A DNA stretch of 64,000 bases from JALHSW01 sp963720675 (GCA_963720675.1 CAVRGH010000007.1:124001-188000); one strand, 5' to 3'; positions 16,913-27,295 are shown, counted from the stretch's first letter. Translations and numbers: made by a program. Notes: generated by a model from the letters alone, not told the origin.

Positions 16913-17275
16913 TCAGCCCGCGTCGGGGAACGGGCCGAAGAAGCCGACGATCCGAGAGATGCGTCCGTCGTCGGCGAGCTCGCCGTAGTCGATGCCCTCG
17001 ACCACGTCGCCGTCGGCGTTACGCATCACCCACGCGAACCGGAACACGCGGTCGTGCTCGTCGACCCCACTCGTCATCTCGATGGTGTGGCCCGGCATCA
17101 TCGCCTGGAACCCGCCGATGTGGGCGACCAGCGCGTCGCGCCCCTCGGCGCTCCCGGTCGGGTCGAGATAGGTGCCGTCGTCCGTCCACGCCTGTTCGAG
17201 CAGGGCTGCACGCTTGGCGTCGTCGGGCTCGTTCCACGCCGCGCCGTACGTGACGACGGCTTCGGTCGGATCCAT
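16913..17275 (-). CDS. SnoaL-like / nuclear transport factor 2 fold protein
   Basis: 120 residues from ATG 17275. VVTYGAAWNEPDDAKRAALL, AWTDDGTYLDPTG, GRDALVAHIGGF and DGRISRIVGFFG are standard features of the polyketide-cyclase-like SnoaL family with an NTF2 cone. Members include isomerases and many proteins without known activity. It is divergent from the FAD monooxygenase at 17321, with only 45 bases between the start codons. Confidence 0.82.
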   Translation of the reverse strand: MDPTEAVVTYGAAWNEPDDAKRAALLEQAWTDDGTYLDPTGSAEGRDALVAHIGGFQAMMPGHTIEMTSGVDEHDRVFRFAWVMRNADGDVVEGIDYGELADDGRISRIVGFFGPFPDAG

Positions 17276-17320
17276 GACGTCCCCTTGCGTGGCGAGGTGC
17301 GGCGCGATGAGGCTATCCCG

Positions 17321-18739
17321 ATGTCTGAGGTCCTGGTCCTGGGTGGTGGGATGTGTGGACTCATCACCGCCATGCTGCTCGCCGGCGACGACCACACCGT
17401 CACGGTGCTCGAGCGCGACCCGATGGCTCCGCCCGGCGACGTCGAAGAGGCGTGGCGCGACTGGGAGCGGCGAGGTGTCGGCCAGTTCCGATTGCTCCAC
17501 TACCTCCAGCCGCGCTTCCGTCAGGAGATCGAGGCGCACCTCCCCGAGCTCGCGGTCGAGATGGACTCGCTCGGCGCGATCCGTCACCAGACCACGGCGG
17601 TGCTGCCCGAGGAATACACCGGTGGCGTCCGGCCCGGCGACGAGCGGTACACGTCACTGACCGGCCGACGTCCGATGCTCGAGACCGCGGTCAGTCGGCT
17701 CGCCGAGCGCACGCCCGGCATCACCGTGCGACGCGGCGTCGCGGTGACGGGCTTCGTGACCGGCACGTCGGCCGCGCCGGGCGTCCCGCACGTCGTCGGC
17801 GTGGCCACGGAGTCCGGCGAGGAGCTGCGTGCCGACCTGGTGGTCGACGTATCGGGGCGCCGCTCCGCACTCCCCCGCTTCCTGGAGGACGCGGGTGCCC
17901 GGGCGCCGATCGAGGAGAGCGACGACTCCGGGCTCGTGTACTGCGGGCGGCACTTCCGCTCCGCCGACGGGTCGGTGCCGCAGCTGCGCGGCCCGATCCT
18001 CGCCAACGTCGGCACGCTCTCGACGCTCACACTGCCCGCCGACAACGGCACGTGGGGCCTCGGGATCCTCATCGCGTCGAGCGACAAGGTGATGCGCCCG
18101 CTCAAGGATGTCGACACCTGGGAGCGGGTGTGGCGCGCGGTGCCGGTGGTCGAGCATTGGCTCGACGGCACCCCGATCTCCGATGGCGTCGCCGTGATGG
18201 CGAACCTCCCCGATCGGGTCCGGACGTTCGTGGTCGACGGCACGCCCGTCGCTACCGGGGTGGTCGCGGTCGCCGACTCGTGGGCGTGCACCAACCCGGC
18301 GGTCGGGCGCGGCATCAGCATCGGCACCCTGCACGCGATCGCGCTCCGCGACACGTTGCGGACGACCGGCACCGACGACCCCGTCGCGCTCGCGACCGCG
18401 TTCCAGGACGTGACGACCGCGGAGGTGGAGCCCTGGTACCGCGCCACCGTCGACCTCGACCGCGCCCGTCACGCCGAGATGGTCGCCCTGCGCGATCGCG
18501 GTGCCGACGAGATCGACGAGCCCGACGACCCCGCGTGGGCGATCGCCAACGCGCTCCAGCGGGGCGCCTGGCGTGACCCCGACCTGCTGCGGTGCCTGAC
18601 CGAGATCGCGTCGATGCTGGCGTTCCCCGGTGACGTGATCGGACGGCCCGGGGTGCTCGACAAGGTCCTGGAGCACACCGAGGATCCGGAGCCGTTCACC
18701 ATGCCGACCCGCGAGGAGCTCCTCGCCCTCGTCGGCTGA
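17321..18739 (+). CDS. FAD-dependent monooxygenase / oxidoreductase (PHBH fold)
   Basis: 472 residues. The Rossmann GGGMCG dinucleotide motif (8-13) opens the protein, RADLVVDVSGRRSALPRFL is the middle DG-like segment, and VADSWACTNPAVGRGISIG is the second FAD motif. This is the group-A flavoprotein fold of geranylgeranyl reductases and aromatic hydroxylases. The C-terminal 100 residues are a helical extension (LRCLTEIASMLAFP) seen in some actinobacterial members. It may hydroxylate or reduce a lipid-like substrate, but the class is not decidable from sequence. Confidence 0.85.
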   Translation: MSEVLVLGGGMCGLITAMLLAGDDHTVTVLERDPMAPPGDVEEAWRDWERRGVGQFRLLHYLQPRFRQEIEAHLPELAVEMDSLGAIRHQTTAVLPEEYTGGVRPGDERYTSLTGRRPMLETAVSRLAERTPGITVRRGVAVTGFVTGTSAAPGVPHVVGVATESGEELRADLVVDVSGRRSALPRFLEDAGARAPIEESDDSGLVYCGRHFRSADGSVPQLRGPILANVGTLSTLTLPADNGTWGLGILIASSDKVMRPLKDVDTWERVWRAVPVVEHWLDGTPISDGVAVMANLPDRVRTFVVDGTPVATGVVAVADSWACTNPAVGRGISIGTLHAIALRDTLRTTGTDDPVALATAFQDVTTAEVEPWYRATVDLDRARHAEMVALRDRGADEIDEPDDPAWAIANALQRGAWRDPDLLRCLTEIASMLAFPGDVIGRPGVLDKVLEHTEDPEPFTMPTREELLALVG

Positions 18740-18795
18740 GGGCCGCGGCCGAACCGGGTGTGAGGGCCCGCGGCCGACCGTGCCAGGATCACGGG

Positions 18796-20280
18796 ATGTC
18801 CTCCACCTCCTGGCAGGCGCTCGACTCCCGCACGCCCGTGATCGCCGGCGTCGGCGTCGCGTCCCAGCACCTCGACGAGCCCGGCGCGGGCAGCGAGGCG
18901 CTCGAGCTCATGATCACCGCCGCCCACAACGCCGGTGGCGACAGCGGGGCGCGCAGCATCCTGCGCGAGGTGCAGCGCGTCGCGGTCCCGCACGGGTCCT
19001 GGGGTTACCCCGATCCTTCCCGGGCGATCGCGGCGCGGATCGGCGCGCCGAACGCGCAGTCGGTGCTCGTCCAGGTCGGGATCCCGCAGCAGAAGCTGTT
19101 GAACGACGCGTACCTCGCGATCCGATCCGGCACGCTCGACGTGGCGATGGTCGTCGGCGGCGAAGCCGCGCGTCGGGCGACCCTGGCCCGCCGCGCGGAA
19201 GTGCCCCTCGTCGACTCCACCCAGGACACCACGCCCGACGACTTCCAGGTCCCGACCGACGAGATCATCAGCCGGGTCGAGATCGAAGGCGGGTTGGGCT
19301 CCGCGATGGCACCGTTCGCGCTCATCGACAGCGCGCTGCGCGCCCGCGAGGGGCAGCCGATCGAGCAGCAGCGCGACGACATCGCGGCCCTGTACGCCGG
19401 GTTCAACCGAGTGGCCGGCACGTTCGAGCACGCCGCGTTCCCCGAGCCGCTGACCGCGGAGTTCATCCGCGACCCGAGCCCGAAGAACCGTCCGTACGCG
19501 TTCCCGTACAACAAGCACCACTGCGCGCAGATGAACGTGGACCAGGCCGCGGCGATCATCGTGTGCACCCTCGAGGCCGCGATCCGGCTCGGGGTGGAGC
19601 CCGATCAGATCGTGTTCCCGCTCGTCGGGCTGGAGTCCAGCCACTGCGTCACCTTGTCGCGCCGTGGCGAGATGCACCGCTGGCAGGCGCTCGAGGTGCT
19701 GGGCCGGGCCGCCGCAGCGCACCTCGGCCACCCGCTGTCCGACCTCGACCTCGTCGAGATCTACAGCTGCTTCCCCGCGGCGATCCGCGTCGGCCAGCGC
19801 GAGCTCGGGTTCCCGCTCGACGGCGTGCCCACGATCACCGGTGGCGAGCCGTTCGCCGGCGGCCCCTGGAACAGCTTCGTGCTGCAGATGACCGCGGCCA
19901 TGGTCGAGCGCGTGCGCGCCGAGCGCGGGAAACGCGGACTCGTGACGACGGTGAGCGGGCTGCTCAACAAGCCGGGCATCGGCGTGTACTCCACCGACCC
20001 GGGCGATCAGCCGATGCTCGTCGGTGACCTCGCCGAGGAGGCGCGGGCGGCGACTCCCGTCGTCGAGGCGTCATCGGGCCACACCGGCGCTGCGACCGTC
20101 GCCGCGGTCACCGTCGCCTACGAGGGCATGGACCCGGCCCGCGTCGTCGTCGTCGGCGACCGGCCCGACGGCACCCGCTTCCTCGCGTCGTGCGCCGACG
20201 CCGAAGTGGCGAAGCGGGCCACGGTCGAGGAGCTGGTCGGCACGACGATCGACGTCGACGGCGTGACGTTCACCGTCTGA
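18796..20280 (+). CDS. Thiolase-superfamily protein (SCP2/acetyl-CoA acetyltransferase-like)
   Basis: 494 residues from ATG 18796. It starts with SRTPVIAGVGV and has DVAMVVGGEAARRATLARR, PYNKHHCAQMNVDQAAA, and the late EIYSCFPAAIRVGQRELG plus ASSGHTGAATVAAV-like parts. This is the acetyl-CoA acetyltransferase group found widely in actinobacteria, with a thiolase fold but less obvious catalytic cysteines than biosynthetic thiolases. Possible role: thiolytic cleavage or condensation of acyl-CoA. It stands alone on the plus strand between the flavoprotein and the membrane protein. Confidence 0.83.
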   Translation: MSSTSWQALDSRTPVIAGVGVASQHLDEPGAGSEALELMITAAHNAGGDSGARSILREVQRVAVPHGSWGYPDPSRAIAARIGAPNAQSVLVQVGIPQQKLLNDAYLAIRSGTLDVAMVVGGEAARRATLARRAEVPLVDSTQDTTPDDFQVPTDEIISRVEIEGGLGSAMAPFALIDSALRAREGQPIEQQRDDIAALYAGFNRVAGTFEHAAFPEPLTAEFIRDPSPKNRPYAFPYNKHHCAQMNVDQAAAIIVCTLEAAIRLGVEPDQIVFPLVGLESSHCVTLSRRGEMHRWQALEVLGRAAAAHLGHPLSDLDLVEIYSCFPAAIRVGQRELGFPLDGVPTITGGEPFAGGPWNSFVLQMTAAMVERVRAERGKRGLVTTVSGLLNKPGIGVYSTDPGDQPMLVGDLAEEARAATPVVEASSGHTGAATVAAVTVAYEGMDPARVVVVGDRPDGTRFLASCADAEVAKRATVEELVGTTIDVDGVTFTV

Positions 20281-20326
20281 GCGACGTCCCTGCCCGGCCG
20301 AGACGCCGAGGGGGCAGGATGGGGCC

Positions 20327-21541
20327 ATGGAGGTCGTCGCGGTCGCCGCGGGACTGGTCGCGACGGCCGTCATCCTCCTCGCGCCCCGCGTGCGGACCTC
20401 GACGACCTGGCGGGCGATGGCCACGCCGCTGGCCTCGATCATCGGCAGCGGGTTCCTCGTGCTCGCCCCCCTGCTCGACACGTCGGTCGGCGCGTGGGCA
20501 CCGCTGGCGATCCTGGGGGTGGTCGTGCTCGCGTACGGGATCGGGGCGTCGATCCGCTACAACATCGCGCACGCCGAGCCGCTGCTGGATGCCGACGAGC
20601 CGCCGCGTGCCCTCCGCGCCGTCGACCGCCTGAGCCGGATCGCGCTCGGCATCGCCTACATGATCTCCGTCGCCTTCTACGTCCGCCTCCTCGCGTCGTT
20701 CGTGCTCGACGGGGCCGGCGTACAGAGCGATTTCGCCGGCCGCGCGCTGACCACCATCGTGCTCGCGACGCTCATGGTCATCGGCGTGACGCGCGGTCTG
20801 CACGGGATCGAGTCCGTCGAGATCCCCGCGGTGGACCTGAAGCTCGTCGTGATCGGTGGGCTGCTCGCCGGGATGCTCGTGTACAACCTGCTCCACGGCT
20901 CGGACGCGGTCCGTGCCTACACGCACCATCCGCTCTCCCACGGCGCGTTCGACGTGGTGCGCCGGCTCGCCGGGATGCTCCTCGTGGTCCAGGGCTTCGA
21001 GACCTCGCGCTACCTCGGCCGGTACTACGACGCCGAGACCCGGGTGCGCACGATGCGACTCGCCCAGCTCCTGAGTGGGGCGATCTACGTGGTGTTCGCC
21101 GGGCTGGTCGTCGTGCTGTTCCGGGATCTCGGCGGCGGCGCCCAGGAGACGGCGATCCTCGACGCCGCTCGGGTGGTCACTCCGGTGCTGGTCCCCTTGG
21201 TGATCCTCGCCGCGATCGGGAGCCAGCTCTCGGCCGCGGCCGCCGACACTGCCGGTGGCGCCGAGATGCTGGCCGGGGAGGCGCACCAGGGGAAAGACAA
21301 CCTCGGGTACGTGGCGGTCGCCGGCGGAGCGATCGTGATCGTGTGGGCGACCGACATCTTCTCGATCGTGTCGATCGCGTCGCGCGCGTTCGCCCTCTAC
21401 TACCTCGCCCAGGCCGTCATCGCGACGATGACCGCGGTGCAGGGGCGCCGCGGTCGCTGGCGCCAGGTCGTCGCGGCCAACGTGCTGCTGGCGTGCGCGC
21501 TCGCCTTCGTGGTCGTCGCCGCGATCCCCGGCGGCGGGTGA
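20327..21541 (+). CDS. Integral membrane protein, about 10-11 helices
   Basis: 404 residues dominated by hydrophobic helices: the first at VAVAAGLVATAVILLA, then WAPLAILGVVVLAYGIG, SRIALGIAYMISVAFYV, ALTTIVLATLMVIGV, LVVIGGLLAGMLVYNL, and several more to VLLACALAFVVVAAIP. A conserved-looking QGFETSRYLGRYY follows helix six. The general shape resembles APC-superfamily transporters, but I cannot assign a family. It converges with the HExxH gene 20 bases downstream. Confidence 0.8.
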   Translation: MEVVAVAAGLVATAVILLAPRVRTSTTWRAMATPLASIIGSGFLVLAPLLDTSVGAWAPLAILGVVVLAYGIGASIRYNIAHAEPLLDADEPPRALRAVDRLSRIALGIAYMISVAFYVRLLASFVLDGAGVQSDFAGRALTTIVLATLMVIGVTRGLHGIESVEIPAVDLKLVVIGGLLAGMLVYNLLHGSDAVRAYTHHPLSHGAFDVVRRLAGMLLVVQGFETSRYLGRYYDAETRVRTMRLAQLLSGAIYVVFAGLVVVLFRDLGGGAQETAILDAARVVTPVLVPLVILAAIGSQLSAAAADTAGGAEMLAGEAHQGKDNLGYVAVAGGAIVIVWATDIFSIVSIASRAFALYYLAQAVIATMTAVQGRRGRWRQVVAANVLLACALAFVVVAAIPGGG

Positions 21542-21561
21542 ACCACGGCGCGTCGCGGCGC

Positions 21562-23138
21562 TCAGGACCGCGCCCAGGTGCCGTGCCCGCCGAGGCCGGG
21601 TGCGGTGTAGGTGAGCGTGGTCTTCGTGCACGTGTAGGTGCCGTCGAACGGCGAACCGCTGCCGCCACCGAGCGGGACGACCTGACCGCCGAGGCCCGGC
21701 ACGTCGATCCGGATCTGCGCGGTGACCTCGCCGAGCGCGAGCGTCCGCACGAGGCCCTTCGCCGCGCTGACCAGCCCGCCGGTGTGGCCGGAGAGCTGGA
21801 ACGTGCCGACGAGGCCCCCGGGCAGCGTCGTGATGACGGGAGCCGAAGGGTCGAGGTCGACGCTCCCGGTACCGTTCTTGCGCAGCGTGAGCACCGAGCC
21901 CGCACCGCCCGAGCCGGTGATGCCGGTGCCGGGTACGTCGACGACCACTTCGGTGCTGACCCAGGTGCCGACGAGGCACGGGTCGACCTTGGTCGGGTGC
22001 TTGCAGAAGTCGTCCAACGACCGTCCCTGCACCGTCACGTGCGCGGCTGCGGTGCCACCGGTGGCACCGAGCAGCGCCGCACCCGGCGCGATCGCCGCGA
22101 GGTCGATCCCCGCGCCCGCGGAGCCGTCGGGACACACGCAGCCCTCGGGGAGCGCGCACAGGGAGAGGCCCGAGACGTCGGCGAGGAGGCGGTCGGTGCC
22201 CGCGGCGTCGCGCAGTCGGCCGCGGGCGCTCGCACTGATGGCGAACGTCACGACGTCGGCACCGACGTCGAGGTCGAGCACCACGTTCGCGGCCTTCGGC
22301 ACCGACCCACTCGCGCTCTTCCCGTTCGCAACCGCGCGGTGCAGACGCGGCGGTGTCGTCGCAGGGATGTCGGGGCCGCTGGTGTCCCACGACGCGCCGT
22401 ACGCCGGCTCTCGGGCGAGCCCCGCCGGCCAGTCGTCGAGCGCGGCCGGGTTGCCCGCGACACCGATCGCGAACGCGGCCGCGTCGTCGGGCGCCTGCAT
22501 CATGGGGACGAGCCGCGGCCAGACGTCGATCCCGACGTCGGCGAGGTGCCCGAAGAACCCGATGGCGTCGTAGGCCCGGGCGAAGAGGCTCTTCCCCGGC
22601 GACGTGCAGGTACGGCGCCCAGCGTTCCGTCGTGATCGGCGACCCGGGCACGAGCTCGGCCGCCGCCCACATGGCCGCTGCCCTCCTGCACCCAGTCGGT
22701 GACCGCGGCGTCGTTCGTCGCGAGGCCCTGATAGCAGTGGACCACCTCGTGGTACAGCATGAACTTGGTGTCGGTGTGGTCGAGGTGCTGCCCGAACGGC
22801 TGCACCTGGATGAGGCACGTGTCGGCCGGATCGCCGTAGGACCACGCTTGCGCGTACTTGCCCCCGCCCGGCGACTTCTTCTTCAGCAGCTCGAGGAACG
22901 GTGCCTTCGTGAGCGGGGGCACGCCGAGGCGCACCGCGAGGTCGGTGACCGCCGCCTCGATGATCGGCTGGAACGCCTCGGCGCCCGGCGAGCTCGCCGT
23001 CGGCTCGGGCGGCTTCGGCACCGCGGCCCGCGCGGCCCCGGCTCGGGACGCGCCCGCCTGCGCAGCGGCACCGAACCCGAGGAGCCCGGTGGCCACCACG
23101 GTCGTCACGACCACGGCGTGCAGCACCCGGCGGCGCAT
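21562..23138 (-). CDS. Secreted HExxH protein (putative zinc metallopeptidase), two frameshifts
   Basis: Reconstructed from ATG 23138 across two frame changes, near 22675 and near 22595. A signal peptide (residues 1-28) precedes a helical region, then YHEVVHCYQGL, the H-E-x-x-H zinc motif, and DWVQEGSG after it, where a third ligand would be expected. After the shifts the reading is WAAAELVPGSPITTERWAPY then KSLFARAYDAIGFFGHLADV. The C-terminal 300 residues are a beta-rich region with several Cys. Only the zincin motif is a real functional clue. The two indels restore the frame, which points to sequence error rather than decay. Confidence 0.7.
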
Positions 23139-23272
23139 GCGGACAGTCTTCCACCCGAGGACGGCGGCAACACCGCGGTCCCGGAGGTGAGGATCCGGGC
23201 CGGGCGGGGCATGCTGGGAATGACGGGCACGCTGCCCGCGACCGAGATGCCCACGACCGAGAGGAGTCCCCC

Positions 23273-23743
23273 ATGGCCGAACCTGCAGCGTCACCCCGCT
23301 ACGTGAAGCCCGGCTGGTTCACCCAGCACGTCTTCAACCCGACGATCGCGCTGTTCACCCGGATGGGCCTCAGCGTGTGGGGCTCCCGCGAGCTGCGCGT
23401 CCGCGGCCGGACGAGCGGCGAGTGGCGCACGAACCCGGTCAACCTCCTCACCCTCGACGGCACCGAGTACCTCGTGGCGCCTCGGGGTACGACGCAGTGG
23501 GTGCGCAACCTGCGGGTCGCCGGCACCGGCGAGCTGCGCGTCGGGCGCCGCGTCCAGGCATTCCGCGCCACCGAGCTCAGCGACGCCGACAAGGTGCCCG
23601 TGCTGCGCGCGTACCTGCTGCGATGGAAGGCCGAGGTCGGCGCGTTCTTCGACGGTGTCGACGGCAAGGCGTCCGACGCCGAGCTGCTGGCGATCGCCCC
23701 CGACCACCCCGCGTTCCGGATCGAGACCACGCCCGCCGCCTGA
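23273..23743 (+). CDS. Deazaflavin-dependent nitroreductase/quinone reductase-family protein
   Basis: 156 residues from ATG 23273 with GAGAGGAG directly upstream. The family signature is present in a variant form: LRVRGRTSGEWRTNPVNLL (40-58), then LVAPRGTTQWVRNLRVAG. This is the F420H2-dependent Ddn-like family, as at 3802. Probable quinone or nitro-compound reduction in the cytoplasm. It stands at the start of a short plus-strand run with 23784 and 24137. Confidence 0.87.
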   Translation: MAEPAASPRYVKPGWFTQHVFNPTIALFTRMGLSVWGSRELRVRGRTSGEWRTNPVNLLTLDGTEYLVAPRGTTQWVRNLRVAGTGELRVGRRVQAFRATELSDADKVPVLRAYLLRWKAEVGAFFDGVDGKASDAELLAIAPDHPAFRIETTPAA

Positions 23744-23783
23744 CCCCCATGGCTTCCTGAGCACGCCGCTACGCTCCCCGGCC

Positions 23784-24133
23784 ATGGCGAAGATCGCGGG
23801 TCCGTGCCTATCCCGTCCCTCCGCAGGCCGCGCTCGACGCCGCCGACCCGGGCGATGGCGAAGGTCCCGAAGGCGAGCAGCATCGTGTCGGACCCGACGA
23901 CCGGCACCGTGACCGCCAAGGTCGGCGTGAGCTTCAAGTCGTGGGGCGAGAACGTGCGCGTGCAGGTCGGCGCCCACCCGCCGGCCGGCGCCGCGGTGAG
24001 CTGCCACGCCGAGCTCAAGATGGGCCTCGTCGACTGGGGCAAGTGCAAGCAGGACCTGGCCGACTTCTTCCTCGCGCTCGACGCCGAGATCGGTCAGCCC
24101 GGCACCGACGTCGCGCCCGTGCAAGGCGCCTGA
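23784..24133 (+). CDS. Small hypothetical protein, about 115 residues, frameshifted N-terminus
   Basis: The best reading starts at ATG 23784 (MAKIAG), shifts near 23803 into RAYPVPPQAALDAA, and shifts back near 23853 into TRAMAKVPKASSIVSDPTTG, ending at 24133. The C-terminal 80 residues are clean: VGVSFKSWGENVRVQVG, then LKMGLVDWGKCKQDLADFF. This resembles small START-like or DUF1499-type proteins that act on lipids, but no family is claimed. It is three bases from the dienelactone hydrolase gene, so the two are co-transcribed. Confidence 0.6.
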
Positions 24134-24136
24134 CCG

Positions 24137-24776
24137 ATGGCCGAGCTCACGACGCCCTGGTTCCTCACCCGACCCGAGGGCGACGGCCCGTGGCCCGGCG
24201 TCGTCGTGATCCACGAGGGCAATGGCATGACCGCCCAGCTGCTGCGCTTCTGCGAGCGGCTCGCCGGCGAGGGCTACGTGACCATCGCGCCCGACATGTT
24301 CTGGCGCTCCGGCGGCCCCGAGGCCGGCGACTTCGGTCGGCTGATGGGTGCGCTGCAGCCGGACACCAGATCGGCCCACGACGTCAGCGCCGCGGTCGCC
24401 GAGCTGCGCAGGCTCGGCTGCACCGAAGGTCGGCATGACCGGGTTCTGCATGGGCGGCTACATCACCTACCGCACCGTGTGCGGCACGCTCCCCGGGTCA
24501 CCCGAGATCGACGCCGCCGTCGCGTTCTACGGGGGACGGATCGCGCAGACGCTCGGCGAGCCGCGCTGCCCCACCCTCCTCTTCTTCGGTGGCCACGACC
24601 CCTACATCTCGATCGACGACATCGAGACGGTGCAGGCCCACCATCCCGACACCACCTTCTGCTACCCCGACGCCGGCCACGGCTTCATGCGGGACGGCTC
24701 CGACGACTACCACGAGGCGTCGGCCACCGATGCGTGGCAGCGCCTCACCACGCACTTCGCGACCCACCTGCGCTGA
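24137..24776 (+). CDS. Dienelactone hydrolase family protein, one frameshift
   Basis: An alpha/beta hydrolase of about 212 residues interrupted near 24425, where an extra base separates LRRLGCT from KVGMTGFCMGG. The catalytic Cys lies in GFCMGG (the dienelactone hydrolase form of the nucleophile elbow), the Asp in FFGGHDPYIS and the His in DAGHGFMRDG. The N-terminal WPGVVVIHEGNGMTAQLLRF is also typical. It hydrolyses dienelactones or other esters in aromatic breakdown. The rest of the gene is intact, so the shift is most likely a reading error. Confidence 0.88.
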
Positions 24777-24879
24777 GCTGCGCCGAGCCACGCGGACCCG
24801 GGCCGCGCCCGGCTCTTCCGTTGTCAAGGAGCTGTCGGGGAAGCTCGATCTCGTCGGCCGGCGCGCCTGGTGCCGCGCC

Positions 24880-26001
24880 TCAGGCGGCGGGCCCGGCGCG
24901 TGCCTCACCCGCGCCGCGTCCGGGCTCGTCGATGCGATGCCACACCAGCCCGTCGGGCTGCTCGGGATCGCCCTCGAGCACGAACGGTCCGTGGGGCACC
25001 GCCCGGCGGTGGTGGACCTTGCAGATCATCGCCAAGTTGCGCTTCTCGGTCGGCCCGCCCCGGCTGCGGGGCATCAGGTGGTGCGCATCGAGCCCGAACG
25101 TCCGCTCACATCCCGGGACCCGACACTCCGGATCGCGGGCGACGAGGTGATCGCGCAGCGCCGCGGGGATGGCGTCGCCGCGCTGCGGTGCGAGCGGGTC
25201 GGCATCGTGCACCTCGCGCACCTGCGCCCCGTCGGTGATCAGCTGCCCAACTGTCTCGACCGCGATCGGCATGCCGTTGACCTCGGGCTGCGCGTCGGAC
25301 CCGACGTGGATCACGACGCGCGGCATCCACCGCTTCGCCGCCTTCGCAGTGGTCGGCGCCCCGGCACCATCCCGGCACGCCCGGCAGAGCTCGACCAGGG
25401 CGTCTGCCCCGCGCCGGGCCCGCGACTCCCACGGCTGCCCCTTCGGCGGCTTCATGCCGTCCACCAGGTGCTCGAGGACCGCCTCGACCAGCGCGCCGTT
25501 GACGTCGGGGATCTGACCGTTGAGCCGCAACCACTCTCCCTGTCGCCACCAGCGGAGCCCACGCGCGTCCTGCCGCTGCTGCATCTCCTCCGTACTGACC
25601 GCGCGCTGGCGGCGTGCCATCCGAGCGAGGTCACTCGGCGCCGCGTGGCGCCCGCGCTCGGCCCACTCCGCGTCGGTCGCCGGCGTCGCCAGCTGGACGA
25701 TGTGCTCGAGCTGGTCGAACGAGAGGTCGCCGGCCTCGGCCGCCGCGGCGACGCACGGCAGCGACTCCAGGCTGCGGGCGATCTCGACCTCGGCTCGTGC
25801 CGTCGACGGCCGCACCTGGTCGCGCCCCTGCACCCACTCGGCAACCTCGCGGCCACCCGTGGCGCCGCGCTCGTCGAGCACGCGATCGAGCGCGACGCGT
25901 CGCAGCCGCCACCGGCGCTCCTCCACCCGTGCCGCGTCGCGCTCGGACCGGAGGCGCTCCGTGGGCCACGTGCGCAGCTCGTCGAGGTCGGTGCTGAACA
26001 T
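24880..26001 (-). CDS. DUF222 / HNH endonuclease (13E12-type) protein, copy 1
   Basis: 373 residues from ATG 26001. The long N-terminal part is the DUF222 helical domain (LRTWPTERLRSERDAARVEE to LSFDQLEHIVQLATPATDA). The C-terminus carries a Cys-containing HNH site (CRVPGCERTFGLDAHHLMPR then NLAMICKVHHRRAVPHG) with paired Cys/His metal ligands. Such genes occur in many actinobacteria, often in multiple diverged copies, and are suspected selfish or repair-associated nucleases. There is no SOS box upstream, unlike copy 2 at 32564. A tandem GAGAAATCC/GAGAAATTC repeat (26058-26075) lies in the divergent spacer. Confidence 0.87.
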   Translation of the reverse strand: MFSTDLDELRTWPTERLRSERDAARVEERRWRLRRVALDRVLDERGATGGREVAEWVQGRDQVRPSTARAEVEIARSLESLPCVAAAAEAGDLSFDQLEHIVQLATPATDAEWAERGRHAAPSDLARMARRQRAVSTEEMQQRQDARGLRWWRQGEWLRLNGQIPDVNGALVEAVLEHLVDGMKPPKGQPWESRARRGADALVELCRACRDGAGAPTTAKAAKRWMPRVVIHVGSDAQPEVNGMPIAVETVGQLITDGAQVREVHDADPLAPQRGDAIPAALRDHLVARDPECRVPGCERTFGLDAHHLMPRSRGGPTEKRNLAMICKVHHRRAVPHGPFVLEGDPEQPDGLVWHRIDEPGRGAGEARAGPAA

Positions 26002-26148
26002 GGCCTCACGATGACAGGGGGGTGTGACAGCTACGCCCGCTCGGAAGCCCTCCCGCGGAGAAATCCGAGAAATTCTTCGGGGCGCCCTTTGGGTCACGCC
26101 GGCGCGCGGCGATGTCGCATCGCCGCGGCAGAGGGGTAGCGTCGCCGG

Positions 26149-27295
26149 ATGCGCACCCGCCTCGGCACCTCGCTCGCCGTCCTCCTCGCGGTCCTGACGA
26201 TCGGCGTCGGGAGCGCAGCTGCAGCCGTCGCGCCGACCGCCCCGATCCAGGCCACGACCACGCAACCCCCGGCACCCGGGGACGTCGGCCCCGGGCACTC
26301 CTCCGTACGCGGTCGGGCGCCGCACGATCGAGGTGCAGTCCGAGCCCGGCCGCACCCTGACGGCCGACGTCTGGTACCCGGCCGACCAGGCCGCGGTCGC
26401 CGGCGTGCCCAAGTCCACCTATGAGTTCCCCGGCCTCTCCTACGTCTCGACCGAGGCGTACGACTCGCCGCCGGTGTCGGCCGCCGGCCCGTTCCCCCTC
26501 GTCGTCTACTCCCACGGCTCGGGTGGGCTGCGCTACATCTCTGCCTACATCACCGAGGCCGTCGCGGCCCGGGGCTTCGTGGTCGTGTCGGTCGACCACA
26601 CCGGGAACACCGCGCTCGACGCGCTCACCAAGACGACGCTCCCGCGCAAGGAGATCGTCCGGCTCCGCCCGGTCGACATCCGGGCCGAGATCGACACCAT
26701 GGCCGCGCAGTCGGCCGACCCCGCGAGCCCCTTCGCAGCCACCGTCGACACCGAGCACGTCGGCCTCATCGGCCACTCGGCCGGCGGCACCGGTGTGCTC
26801 ATGACCGCTGCGGGCCATGACGGTGCCGCGGCAGACGCGCGCGTGAAGGCAGTGGTCGGCCTCGGCGCCTACGTCGACCCGGTGAGCGACCGGGAGCTCG
26901 CGAAGCTGCAGCTTCCCGTCATGCTCATCAGCGGCACCCTCGACACGACCACCCCGATCAAGACCCAGACCGTGCGCGCGGCCAAGAAGATCCCCGGTGA
27001 TCCCCTGTACCGCGTCGACCTGAAAGGTGGCGGCCACCAGTCGTACACCGACGTCTGCTACTACGAGGACCTCGCCGCCGCGACGCCCGGCACCGCGAAG
27101 ATCCTCATCACGACCATCAAGCAGTACACCGTCAACGCGTGCCTGCCGAAGTTCCTCCCGCACGAGAAGGCCCACGCACTGATCGACCGCTACACGATCG
27201 GCTTCCTCGAGCGCTACGTCGCGAACGACAAGGCCGCCGACAAGCTCCTGAAGCCCACCGACCCGAAGATCGTGACGCTCACCGTCAAGAAGTGA
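26149..27295 (+). CDS. Secreted alpha/beta hydrolase (PAF-acetylhydrolase-like), one frameshift
   Basis: Signal peptide MRTRLGTSLAVLLAVLTIGV with an AAAA end, then an alpha/beta hydrolase. A single extra C near 26290 breaks the frame after GDVGPG; the continuation reads TPPYAVGRRTIEVQSEPG then TLTADVWYPAD. The nucleophile elbow is LIGHSAGGTG, and PLVVYSHGSGGLRY supplies the oxyanion region. The acid is in LISGTLDTTTP and the His in GGGHQSYTD. Secreted members cleave lipids, polyesters or phospholipids. It is divergent from the HNH gene. Confidence 0.85.

Noticed and set aside
20270..22672. An 800-residue minus-strand frame
   Set aside because: Mostly antisense to the membrane-protein gene. 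Only a short piece near 22600-22670 is the missing middle of the HExxH protein.
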